A stretch of DNA of 64,000 bases from Trematomus loennbergii (lineage: Eukaryota > Chordata > Actinopteri > Perciformes > Nototheniidae), in NCBI GenBank assembly GCA_012861695.1, contig JAAOOA010000060.1, forward strand, positions 30,576,583 to 30,640,582, written 5' to 3'. The notes under the pieces were generated by a model, which searched no databases, was not told the origin of the DNA, and worked only from the letters and a program-made list of their open reading frames with translations. The first letter of the stretch is position 1. The number at the start of each line of letters is the position of its first letter. Shown piece by piece: positions 11,346 through 23,600 of this stretch. Made by a program: the position numbers and the translations under genes.

Positions 11346-12700
11346 GGGAGTTTGTGAATACGCAAAGCAGTGGACACTGAAACATGCACATACATTGGAT
11401 TTAGTTTATTTAATAAAAGAGCACATGTTCAATGTGAAAAGTGACCGTAGATAGATTACTTCAGTTGCAATTTGGTGCTATATATTTTTTTTTTTTATTA
11501 AAAAAAATAATTAAAATTAAAAAAATAATTAAAAAAAACACCTTGAATTTCAGGCGGGGCGCGGGGCTCCGTTGGCAGGGCCCCGCCAAGACAATTGTAG
11601 GGGAAACACTGCAACACTCAAATGAAAATTGCTTACACACAGCAGTGGTTAAGCAGGTTAACCAGAGAAGAAGCATGACATAGTTTTACTATGAGTTGTT
11701 AGAAGTTTCAATTATCCAGGCACAGACTTTATCAAATATAGCAGCTTATGTTTTTAGACACACAATAGCTGCTGACTCCATTAGAGGCAGACAGGGATTC
11801 TTCAATCTGTGAAGGGCCTCCATCAACACATGATTCATTTGTCAATTTCTCTGTTAACACAAACCAGCTGATAACAGCAACCTGTTAAAAAACTATTTTC
11901 ATCTGCTCAGCAAAAAGTGACCCAATTTATTTTGTTATAGTTTCAGTTTGTAACAAATGACATAGAACAGCTGCTGTTTCTTATTTCCTGTTCACCGAGT
12001 CTGGATTACTAAATTAGCAAAACATCCAGCTGGAGTCCCAGAACATGTCATGTGTATAAACTGTTTTTAAATCATTCAATTAAGCTGTATTTGTGAATAT
12101 GCACCAAATCACAGCCAACATGATCAGAGACTGCTTTATTACCTGAGGTGCAACCATCAACAGAAGTAAAGGAGGGCAAAGATACAAAAAATTCCAAAGA
12201 AATGTCATACTGTGCATAAATACTCAATTTGAATGACCCCAAAATTGTGTAAATGCCACAAGATTTAAGACAATGGGGGAACATTTGCAAAACGTTAACA
12301 TTTCTAGGGACTATCCAAAGTCATCCATTTGGCCTCTGACCAAATTGGCTTTTTTTAAAGTCTAAATTGTCACTGATAGTCCTACTATCTAATTTACAAA
12401 GGTGATACCAAAACAATAACAAAGGAAACTTGAATACTTCCCTTATGAGTCAATATTACTAACAAGTCATGAGCACAGGCTTGACAGTAGACTCAGTAAA
12501 CAGTATGACGAATGACAGGCAGCAGAAACGTAAACAAACTCCATTAAGATGGCCAACATATTCAATCAAGATATAGGCAATGTCATGCCTCAATAATGAT
12601 ATGGTATATAAGGAAACAGGATGTTTTCTGGTAATACAATGGATAAATAGTCTATAGAAAACCAAATGATGAAGCCTATGCCCTTTAAACTCATGTGTGA
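8560..12700. other. Intergenic, no gene seen
   Basis: About 4 kb of AT-rich sequence with a GT/CA microsatellite (11238-11345), short CA-rich stretches (about 9995-10150) and an A/T-rich run (11485-11540). Open frames here are short and lack codon bias, domains or splice context. Confidence 0.5.
11238..11345. repeat. GT/CA microsatellite
   Basis: About 105 bp of GT dinucleotides with GTGG and GTT interruptions, ending in a G run. Confidence 0.95.
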
Positions 12701-13072
12701 TTAAAGGTAGGGTAGGTAAGTTTGAGAAACCGGCTCGAGATACACTTTTTGTTATATTCCATGGAATGCTCTTAACATCCTGATAGCAATGAATATCTTA
12801 AGTGCTTTGACAAAAAATCCATAAAAAATTGTCATCTGTGGAAGCCGTAATACTGTAAAAAGCACGACCAATCATTTTAGCCGGCCCGGCTAAATAACTG
12901 GCCGGCCTTCCATCGGGGCACAAACTTATCTCGTGCCCTCATTGGTTATGTGCGCGTTCGTGTGTGTTGGAGGAGGGGCTCTATAAGGAAGTGGCAGATT
13001 TTCTCCGGTTGTGTATTTTCAAATTCTAGCGATCTCGAGCCGGTTTCTCAAATGTACCTACCCTACCTTTAA
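12701..13072. mobile_element. TTAA-type MITE, family 1, copy 2
   Basis: TTAA at 12701-12704 and 13069-13072 bound the inverted termini AAAGGTAGGGTAGGTAAG and its complement. The internal sequence matches copy 1 (6986-7371) in reverse orientation, including the central AGCCGGCCCGGCT palindrome. Non-coding. Confidence 0.8.
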
Positions 13073-13367
13073 GTACTGAGCATTTTCTCATTTTGAGGAC
13101 CTCAGTGTAAAACATAAAAGCTTTAGGTTAAGAAACAATAAATGAACATAGGCCTGCCCTATATCACGATAGATACATACAAACAGCCAATTGTATCAAT
13201 ATATATCGTCATATTTCCCAGCCATATCATCAATCATCTTTCACCATCTCATGTCCACATGCAAGCAGATACATTTAACGGTTTAAAAGCAAAGCAAACG
13301 TACTGACAAATAACACATCAATCTCAAGAGTTGTGATATGAACAGGGTAAGAATAAGACTATTTTAC

Positions 13368-13451
13368 CTTGGGTGACGTTGCCGGGTTGAATATGGAGAT
13401 GATTTCATCGTAATCCAGCAAAATCCAGTCGATAAACAAGTGTTTATCCAT
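13368..13451 (-). CDS. Candidate first coding exon, unknown gene
   Basis: On the minus strand an ATG at 13451, in a good start context (GCCATCATGG), opens 28 codons. They end exactly at a consensus donor (AAG then GTAAAAT at 13367). The peptide starts MDKHLFIDWILLDYDE and has no domain that I recognise. Upstream (13900-13945) there is a CCAAT-type box and a GC-rich GGGCGGGG stretch, as expected for a promoter. A separate 160-codon open frame (13444-13926) overlaps in another frame, so the true frame is uncertain. No following exon was identified; the downstream side runs into a MITE. It may be a real unknown gene, a non-coding transcript, or a transposon remnant. Confidence 0.25.
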
Positions 13452-13929
13452 GATGGCGGTGACGCGTTATAATCCAGTGTGTTGTAAACAGTCTCTCCAC
13501 ACAGCAATAAATCATTGGAAGATTGGTAATGACCCTCAGGAGGAAAAAATGTCTTGTGCAACTTTCCAGTACATCCATAATGGAAGAACAGGTGGAATTC
13601 CTTGATTTTAAACTGAGCATTTTGTATAGGTCACTCATTTCATTTGTTGGAAGAAAAGCCGAGTTGTTGCGGGCTTCATGGTGGCAGTTCCTTCCTACTC
13701 CAGCTGTTAGCTTTATTGAGGCTTGTTTCGAGCACTTTTTTCCCCCTTTAACCGTCGTTTCTTTAGACAACTTGTAGTGGTGATTTGCTCTGAAGTGTTT
13801 GAAATATAGCTTAGTAGCTGACATTTTTTTTTTGCCCCAAATTCTGAATAAACTCCGAATTTTGAAACGGCGCACCGCACATGGCCGCACCGTGTAGCAA
13901 TCAAACTTTCCAGACGCATTGGTCAAAGG

Positions 13930-15783
13930 TTAACCCCGCCCACAATGAACTTCCAGACATTGGATTGGCCATAATACAGTTGACATCACTAGAACACTTT
14001 TTTCCCCCAACTTTATTCAACAATTATTCCAATGCATCAGAAAAAGGTGCATAAACATCAGTGTTCATTATAATAATTTAAAAAATAGTAAATTATGAAC
14101 AGAAAACTGAGAAGAAGAAAAACAAAACACAAGTGGTCACTCAGTACAGATGTGTGATATTAACAGTTTTTAGATCGTTTTATTAGAGAGGCGCACAAAA
14201 GTACTTTTGTTCCTATATTGACATTCTCATGAAAATATGTTGGGGTAACTTAAGTAGTGTAAATCCCAAAACATTTCCCAATTTTTAACAGAGAATTCTG
14301 CATCTGACATGCTGGCGATAAAACCGAGTTTATTCCACTGATATTCAAGACTTTTCAGAGTATAGGCTATCAATGACTTATACAGAAAACAAACCACAGT
14401 TGTATACAAAAAAAAAATGAGATAAAAAAAAACCTTCAGGAAGGCCCTGGTAGCTCCATGTGATGCTAAAGTCATTGAAGTACAATTGCAAGAACAGGTA
14501 AAACAACACGCCTCTATCATCATTTTTGTTTGATTAGCTATCCTGTTAAGCCTGATCGCTAACCGTCACTTTATTGACTTTACAAACACATCAGTTACAG
14601 ATGAGAAAACCATCACATCCCAAGGTTCACTTCTCTTCTGGAAGTTTCCATCATATTACTGTAGATAATCTGCTAATGCCTATATGCAATAGAGCTGTAG
14701 ATAATTATTTCCAGGACTTCTTATTAATGTTGCATTCAAGAAAGTGAGGAGAAATTAAAATATACAGATCCAAGAAAACTCAAGAGAACTGATTGTTTAT
14801 TACAATTCTGTTTCCAGGGTTAAGCTTGAACTGCGAGGCTCAAATAGTTGCACCAAATGGGCAAAATCATAAAACCAAATTACTTAAATCTTATACTTAA
14901 TTAGCAATACCATATTGTAGAAAAATGTATACAGTATACAAATATTAGCATTGAAATATGTATTTGAATACAACAATTTAGAGTACTCATAATGGACCTA
15001 TGAAGTGTTCATCACTTTCGTATAGCTGGTAAAGGCAGAGCTCATTTGAATTGTGTGGCTCAACCTATATTAATAATAATACATTGTAGAAGTTACGAGA
15101 AAGTAAAGACAAACAGCTTATATATAGTGTTTAACCGCACAGACAATTATGTCTTTAGAGTTCCCTACAATTTCATCTTTATTTAATATTTTGTATTTGC
15201 AGAGTAACTAAAACTATCTTCTAAATGAAGTGTAAAGTAAACTATTATCCTTTTACATGCAGTGGAGTAAGTATAAAGTAGCATACAATGGAAGAGCCCT
15301 ATACCTATAAGTTCAAGTTCTGCAAAATGTTACTTAATTACAGAATGCTTGAGTAAATGTTTACCTTTTTAGTTAAATCCCACCACTGCAGACAATTTGG
15401 TTTTGCAGAATGCGTCACACTTGTGTCTGGACCTCTGGACGATTGGATTTCCAGACTTGGTATTTGCTCCTAGATGTTTGAATGTTTTTAAATAGCTTAC
15501 AGCGCCCCCTACAGGCAGCCTTTGCAACAGAAAGTGACGTCACCCATTCAGCTGCAGCAGGCAAGTCTAGGCATACACCGGCTGGATCTCTGGACAGGCG
15601 ATGCACACACAACACACCGACACACACCGAGACAACCTGCGGGTGGACATAATCCGGGGGACCTCCACACATCAAATCCTATTCACCCGACCAGTGCATT
15701 ATACCTGTGTGTTTTGGAGCCGGTATTTGTCAGAACCACCAAGTGACAGATCCACGGACGGTGTCGCTGCAGGTTTCAGGACA
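13930..15783. other. Upstream of cdkn2a/b
   Basis: No gene found. AT-rich sequence to about 15400. At about 15186-15390 there is a degenerate dispersed repeat of the fish type that ends CCCACCACTGCAG. The last 350 bp before the cdkn2a/b start are GC-richer and contain CA-rich stretches; they should hold its promoter and 5' UTR, but no TATA box was identified. Confidence 0.45.
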
Positions 15784-18139
15784 ATGACTCTGGAGGATGA
15801 GCTGACGAAAGCCGCAGCGACCGGGAACACGGCAACTGTGGAGGATCTGCTGCGGGCAGGAGCGCAGGTTAACGGGGTGAACAGCTTGGGACACACCGCT
15901 CTGCAGGTCAGTGCACCGGAGCCGCGGCATCCCCCGATACAAGACAATATTCGCACTTAGAAATATTCATGAATTGAGTTGACCTCGGTGATGTATTTAT
16001 AGCACCAACTTCTTTAACAAGGCTATTTTACGTTGTTTGTTAATGGCATATTTGACAAAGCAACGCACCTAAAAGTGACGCGCAGTTAATGCGAGAGTCT
16101 TAATGATGAAACTTGTTATTTATTGAGGAAATACACATAGGCTATCAACTATCAAGCTTGTATTTTTAATCAAGCTAAATGAAACGAACTAGAAGTTAGT
16201 GTGGAGCCTTTTAATGGTTGCACGATTTACAATTTTGAATATCGTAATCTGTTGTTTTTATTGCAGTGCGTATTTTACGATTAGCTTGGTCTGGATCTTT
16301 GCGGTTCAGTTTAAAGAATAACAAATTCCCTTCTTAAAGTGCCTTTACACTCTAAAAACAGCTGGGTTAAAATCTACCAGAATTGGGTATAATATAGGCT
16401 ATATATATACATAATATATATATATATACATATATAATATAGTTCTAAATGAACTAGTTCTTCATAACTCCCTCCCAAACTCCTAAAACAGTAAGCCTCA
16501 TGTGGGATTTAGGGCCCAGTTTTTAATCTCTGAAGCATGTTACCACAACACATGAGCAGTATTAACATCATAACACCTGACATTGAAAACTAGCATAATA
16601 GTAGTATTGTTTTTCTAGCCTTAAGTCTATAAAGCTCTTAACATTCAGACTAAGTGCATTCGTGTTGTAACTTGAGATCCATAGGATATCATTAATTGTA
16701 AACATTAAAGAAAAAGGAAATTGTTTTTAGGATAAAAACTAAAAGGCAGCGTCTCAAATCAGCAGATTTTATTTTGCATTTTTGTATTGGGCTGTTAAAC
16801 TATCTGTTTATACATTCATTTCGAGCTCTTAAGGCGAGGTCGTTTTAATTGGGTATGGTGTAATGATTGCCTATATGCACAAAAGCGTGGCAATGAAAAT
16901 CCTAACCTGGGTTCCTCCAAATTGAAGCATAAAAGACACAAGTGGAAGTAAAATGCAGGAAAAAAAGCATAACATACAAAAATATTTATTTATCTTTAGA
17001 ATAAATACTGTATTACTGTATCTGTAAAATGTATATATGTGGGGGGGGGGGAAATATTGAATGCCCTAATGATATAAATAGTTGGTTAAAAAAATGAAGT
17101 GTATAGGCTACCCTCCTGTCGTGTTCGTTTTCTTCCCCTTACCTTGGAGTTCCCTGTCAGATTTGACCGTGTGTTTTAACTTCTCTTATGAACACAAAAA
17201 CATGAATTATCACCAAAAATGTTGTAACACCACAATGTCTCAGACTACTGGTTCACATGAATACCTACGGTGAATATACAAAGTATAGACACTGGAAATG
17301 TATTCCAAAATGTGTCTCTCTTTGACCGCATAGGTTTTACAAATTTGACTAAACTACTCAAAACCCAATGAAAGGGAAAGGATATTTGAATAATATCAGT
17401 CATTATTCAAATACTGTGGAGGATATCATAAGGCCTTGAGGCAACCAAATGCAGCACGGGACGGTTAAATACTTAACATTAGAATAAATGAAACAGTTTC
17501 ATCCCACAGGCCATAAGACTGTTTAACACCTGAACTTCTGAAAGAACATCCATAACATTCATCTGTTTGCAACATAGCCTATATATATATATATTCCAAT
17601 TACTTGTAGACTATTCTGCACTATTTCTATTATATTATATTTTATTTACTTGCACTATTTGTTTTATTGTGTTGCACTGTTGGAGGAGCCTGTGACCTAA
17701 GCATTTCATTGTCATAACTACTGTAGCTATGTATGTACAAATGACAATAAAAGCCTTGAATCTTGAAATGTGGAATAAGAAGATTGCTCTATCTAGTGAT
17801 ATAAACAATGTATTTAAAAAAAAAAATGGCTGTAATCAATCCAAACTAGAATCTAACTCGTATATTCTTCTGAAGGTGATGATGATGGGCAGCTCCTCGG
17901 TGGCTCAGCTGCTGCTGCGGCACGGAGCGGACCCGGCGGTGAGGGACCGGAGCACCGGGAGCTCCCCGCTGCACGACGCGGCTCGGACCGGGTTTGTGGA
18001 CACGGTGCGGCTGCTGGTGAAGAACCGGGCTGACCCGCAGGCCCGGGACAATAAAGACAACCGACCCGTCGACCTGGCCCGGCAGCACGGACACACGGAG
18101 GTGGAGGGTTATCTACAGTCTCTACCGGACACCGAGTGA
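15784..18139 (+). CDS. cdkn2a/b: Cyclin-dependent kinase inhibitor 2 (INK4, p15/p16-like)
   Basis: INK4 proteins bind CDK4 and CDK6, block their pairing with D cyclins and so keep RB active in G1. Exon 1 is 15784-15906 (41 codons, starting MTLEDELTKAAATGN) with donor GTCAGT. Exon 2 is 17876-18139 (87 codons plus TGA) and opens with the INK4 signature VMMMGS straight after the splice. The 128-residue product has four ankyrin repeats, with LLRHGADP and SPLHDAARTGF repeat cores. Intron position and phase match mammalian CDKN2A/B. It is tail-to-tail with mtap, as in human 9p21. The intron carries a degenerate TTAA MITE (17107-17468) and a LINE 3' end. An AATAAA is at 18655. I see no ARF-type alternative first exon. 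Intact. Confidence 0.95.
17107..17468. mobile_element. TTAA-type MITE, family 2, degenerate copy
   Basis: The left end reads ACCCTCCTGTCGTGTTCG and the right end GCACGGGACGGTTAA. Internal stretches such as CAGATTTGACCGTG, TTTACAAATTTGACTAAACT and GGATATCATAAGGCCTT match the two better copies at 46297-46900 and 55945-56651. It lies within the cdkn2a/b intron. Confidence 0.6.
17490..17766 (+). repeat. LINE 3' end fragment
   Basis: It begins CATCCCACAGGCCATAAGAC, runs through an AT-rich UTR with TGCACTGTTGGAGGAGCC and GCATTTCATTGTC, and ends with AATAAAAGCCTTGAATCTTG. This is the usual 3' terminus of a fish L2/Rex-type LINE. It is 5'-truncated, inside the cdkn2a/b intron. Confidence 0.6.
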
Positions 18140-20633
18140 CGCTGGACGTTAATGAAGGGATACCGGGGCCTGGAGGGCCTTCTGTCTGAAACATATAGGA
18201 TGTTTTGCTGTAAAACGTTTTTTTTTATTTATTTATCGGATGTTTTGTAGGTATTGTATTTTTAACGAAATCTTTGTCAATATGGGGCTGTCATGACAAA
18301 TCAGTAAAATATGGTTATTGGCCATAATATCTAATAATAGCTACACAAATTGGTTCAGATTTATTCTGCGTTGTATAATAGAAATATTCCGAATATATAA
18401 CTGTATAAGGTGAACAGTCTTCCTATAATATTTGTTCATGACATTGTATTTTTAAATTAAGATTAGTGTTGATTTTCGTCTAAAACGATATGAGATCATT
18501 TGAATATATGTCGACTATTTAACCAAAGCCATTCAAAATGTTTTGCACACCCAACATTAGTGTAACTAAAGCACTATTATGTTTGTTCTGCAGACTCGGA
18601 GTGTCACTTCCTGTTTTTACAAATGATATGCAGACCTCGCATTGTATGCACTTTAATAAAATGTCATTTTAAGTGTGTTAATGGTGCAGATTAGAAGCAG
18701 CACTAATATGGTAATGTCTCTTGTCTAAAGGATGGATTACAACAACAACAAAAGGTACAAAATAATAAATAACCACAAAAAGCGATTATTATATTTTTAT
18801 TATTCAGTTTCAAATTGTTTGAAAGTTCCACATTAGCTAGCTGACTTTCCTTAGATTTTATTCTTCTTAACATAGTTTTAGGAATATTGTCAGAGGGATC
18901 ATAGCGAAGGCTTTTCCTGACACTGCTTGGTAAATATTAGGCTCATGATTGTTTGTCCTCAGGTGACCTCAAAGTTTAACTTGCTAAAAACATCACCGAT
19001 GGGAGTTCATTAATGTATCTTTAATGGAAAGTTTAAGGCGATTTTTTAAATTCAGACGTGATGATTACCAGAAGATAGTCAACTTAAAGCACCTTGGACT
19101 TCTGTAATAACGTCTACAATGATTTCCTAATAAAATATAGTTGCCCACCCAATGGATCGCCGTTACGGTCTAATGCATTTCATACTTGCAGAAAGAACAA
19201 GGAACAGGAAAAGGAGGGTAAACAGGAAACCCAACAGGAATAATGTCAGGCAGTAAATAAAGTTCATTCAACCTATAGATATTAACTTTAACATCCAGGG
19301 CAATCAGCTTGTATCTTTACAATAAATGTTGTTCATTATGTCAAACAGGAGGCTGTAAGGGACCAGAAATTCCAATCTGAACTCTCTTATTAATATATAT
19401 TAATGCACAATTACATCGTATTTTAAATTTTCCCATTCATATTGAACTTTTTTAGCCAAGACTAAAAGTATTTCACCCTGTATTCCAATTCATATAGTTT
19501 GAACATGTGATTTAAAAAACCTGTAAAACTTAAATGCAAATGGTAAGAGCTCTAAGTGAATAGTTCACTTCTCTGTAGTTTTTATTGGCCGGTTTTGTGC
19601 TGAATAATGCATTTATTTTGTACAAAGTAAAACAAAAGTTAGTAACTATCTTTAGATACTGTGCCGCGTGATGACATTTAGGAGCAGCCAATGCAGATTA
19701 GAGAAGAAAAAAAGGACACGGAAACATTTGTAAACTTTAACAAAAATGGCCAATTTCATTAGATGCTTATTCCTACAGTATAGGTCAAAGTCACTCAGTG
19801 TAAAAAATGAAGAGAGTTTTTAAACCCAGTTTATTTATGATAACTGGAAAACAGTTTGCATGTACAGTGCAGATCTTATCTATAAATGTTTTGTCTATAT
19901 TTATATTGGATGCTGCAGGTTTTTGATTCACAAGCTTCATTTAGAGCAAACACAAATTAAAGTAAACAAACAAAATATTAACAAATTAAAATGTGCCCCT
20001 AAAAAATATATATTCCTAGCATTAGTAACAAGACAAAGTTTTGCTCAAAGTGTATTCAGGGTTTTGAAATATAGGACTGGACTACAATAGGTTCAAAGTA
20101 GACTTTAAAATGAGTTGTAACCAAGGCAACAAAGTGCTAAAGTTGCAACGCATTAAAACAATAGCAATAAAGACACCAACGATTTACATGCAAATATATA
20201 ATTTTGTTAATATTTGTGTATGTTCACGGACCACCAAAAATATAAATCCACAAAGATTGTATATCTAGAATAATCTTTAGAAGACTTAAAATCTTTGTTG
20301 ATCTTTTGAGATTGTTTTAAATGTTTCTCGTACCTTAACATGATGTAGGACTGACCGCAGAGTGACGACACTGATGCTGATGCTTGTTCCGGAGAAAAGG
20401 GTGGCCTGTGATTGAGTATGAGCTGGGGGGGGTTTTACTGGAGATTCATGAGTGTATTTTGATTTAAGGAAAAACAATAAAACTCTAGCTGAAGACAGAG
20501 CACATGCAATAATTATGTGAGGCACTTTCTTGTGATTCACTGATGACAAACGGCAGGCAGAGTTGAGTCTGTGGTCGGTGGAGGGGTGGGTGGTGTCCGG
20601 GATCCTTTTTCTACTACACTGTTTTCTGCACGC
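18140..20633. other. Convergent intergenic interval
   Basis: Lies between the 3' ends of cdkn2a/b and mtap. The first 0.5 kb is the probable cdkn2a/b 3' UTR (AATAAA at 18655). The rest is AT-rich, and its proximal part must hold the mtap 3' UTR. No other gene or clear repeat was seen. Confidence 0.5.
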
Positions 20634-23600
20634 TCAGTGTTTGGGTAACATCACTGAAGACTGTGCCATTGTCTGTAAGAGAAAGAGCAAAACAGCCTTG
20701 TTTCCCCATATACATCTCACAGATAAACAGTAACAATCATTACATTTAAATCCTGTGAGATTCAGGTTAGTCTGAGGTAACAACAAAAAGGAAAAACAGC
20801 AGCAATTCGATTTTTTTAAAGCTTCATTAAAACAGATGTTTCTATTATCTTTACCACCAATTAAAAATCAAATCTTTTATCATTAGGGAGCTTTTTAGAA
20901 GTGTCGAGTGTGAATAATGCAAATAACAAAAGATCACTAACAATGTGTTGGAACGCTAGCCAATAAAAGCGAGGGAAGGAACTTTTGGATTTTAGCCTTT
21001 GCAGACCATGTAAATGCATAAAAACCTACGTAACACTACAGGAAACAGAAAACCCCTAAAGCATAATAGAGTCTCTTTAAATGATCCGTTTTAAAAATGT
21101 GCACCGGTAATCACACATTTATTATTTTGATTACCGCATAGTTTGAGTTAGACTGTAATATAGTCGGGTGTATTAACCTTTTATGCTCAATGTTTTTAAA
21201 CACAGATTTCAATATGAAGTCAAACCAGATGGATTTCATTGTGTTAAACCCTATGAAAAGCTGCAACACAGCACAATGGCAGTGTCTGAGTCATCGCACA
21301 CTTATGGCCCTACGACCTCTTGATAATGATCACCTTCATGACTGTCTACTGTTTTCAGAGATTCTGCTCTTTCGAAACACAGTGAAAAACGTGGCTGTGT
21401 GATAGGCAGTATAAATGAGATGTCATTTGGAGATAGTCTGGTCAAATGTCAACAGACCCTATTTCACAACCTCTAAAGACATACAAAATGGGAATGAATC
21501 ATAAAGTTGACAACTTACTTTCAAAGTCTTAATTGTGTGAGCCCAGTCCATCTGACTGATCTGAGGTATGGCAGTGAGCAGGATGCTGCTGCCTTGTTGG
21601 CGTTCTCCTTCATCGTCTTCAGGACGTTGTCGACACAGACCTGTGACAAGGGAGGAAAACATCCGGCGATAAGAATCACTGACAGACATGCAAAGTCACT
21701 TCCTTTAAATGTCAATCACTTTATACTTCCAGATTAAAATGTACTTTGACATTAGCAATTTTGACGGTAAATGGAACCATCGCATTGTAAATAAAATATG
21801 AATAGACATGTATGGCAGCAATGCATGATGGAACAAAGACACTGATAAAATTACATGTTGTTATCATTTCAAAATATCCATTTTATTTTATTTATTTTTA
21901 ATAATGTTGGGAATCGGCAAATAATGACATTTTAGATGTAAACCCGATTATGAACAACGTATATCTTAAATATCTTTATGGCACTGCCGTAATGCTTTAA
22001 ATTACGGCAGGTCAATGGAGAAGATCAGTATATTGTTTTTGTGGCAGCCAGCTGTGCCCTTTACTCCAATGAAGTATTACATGGGTTTCATTTTGTAATT
22101 GAGTGTTGAGCCATTTCACCTGACATTTCTAAGACACTGGCAATCATCACATTGTTCACCTGACTAACATTGTGACAAGAAGAGGAAATGCATTTGAAAA
22201 TGTAGCAATAAGTCTGCTATTTTTTATCTTCTGTAATGACGTAAGGAAACTGAGGCCTCAAACGCTGAAATACAGAAAGGTCTGCATGAAAAGAAGTGAT
22301 ACGATCAGCATTACTCATCAATACAGTGTACAGTACATTAATTTACAACATCACTTCTGTTTCCTGCTGGTGTTTTCTCCTGCGACCTCGATTAACCCCC
22401 CCTTTAGTGCTTTGTGTTTATATCACAGTCAATGACTAGGCTCATGATTTTGTGGCATTTGCAGCAGGAAGACAGTGCAGCTGATGACTCAGAGTGACTC
22501 AACCTCCTCTGGCAGGCTTCCACCGGAGGCTGGAAGGCAAGCAGACTGAGGCCGGGGGGGGGAGTCAGGAGGTGGTAGGAGGCTCTAGAAGGAGCGAAGA
22601 GGGAGGGATGGGGGGGGGCGGAAGGATGTGTGGCGAGCGTTCGGCAACCGGAGGGGATGAGGTCAGCTGCAGGAACTCGGAAGTGGAGTTGTGAGTTTGG
22701 CTGGATCTGTGTCAAATAAGCCCAAAACCGCCCACACGCATATCAGCCGCACTATCAGAGTCTGACAGAGGGGGGGAGGGGGGTCAATCAGGAGCCAAAA
22801 GAAGCCACACATACTGCAGTCGGCCTACAGAGCACAGATGGTGTCGAGATTCCATCAAACCAATACAATTACCCACCACCTGGTCTGAGAGTCAAATGTT
22901 TTTCTTTATGATGTAACATATTAGTGATTTACTAACTTTAAGTCTTCCTACCTACAATTGAACCCTCTTCAAACAGCACCCAATGTTTACAATTTCTGTT
23001 CAAATATCATGGGGAGGTAATGTTGACTTTCATTTTAATAATCAATAACATTTTCCATTTTGTTGGACAATGATTGTACCCAAACAATATTTGACTATTC
23101 ATATACCTCAGTGCTCTGCAGCAAACCTGAAGAGGAGCTAATGCACCCGAACGCTGCGTTTCCTGCTACAAGAAGACATGGATCACTGCGTTTACAGTAA
23201 ATAAGGACCTTTTTGTCACATGCACAACTGAGAAAATCTTCCAGTCGCAGGAAGTAAGGGAAAAAACAAGCGAGTGATTGTATTTCATTAAAGCACCAGT
23301 GATTCATATTCAGTAACAAATCACCAAGGCTTAACAATGGAATAATCAGGCCTGAACAGCAACCAACGCACCAAGGCGTTCATAGTAAGAAGACTGAAAA
23401 GAGTTTTGGTTTGGTATAATCTTTCTTTATAGATATGAATGTCCCTTTGTCATCATTTCCACATGTTTCTGTGAGAGAAATGACTATAACAATCACTTTT
23501 CTAGCTCACAGTTAACATGGGAGCAATGGATAAAGTTCACCAAAAATTATTTTAATTAACCGTTTGGCATCTGTATGACTAGAATACACATAGATACCTT

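Noticed and set aside
17846..18194. Minus-strand open frames across cdkn2a/b exon 2
   Set aside because: Shadows of a GC-rich exon with no recognisable domain; not evidence for ARF, which would be on the same strand.
22404..22715. Pro/Ser-rich minus frame of 103 codons
   Set aside because: It crosses a G-rich low-complexity tract inside an mtap intron, without splice context or a known domain.
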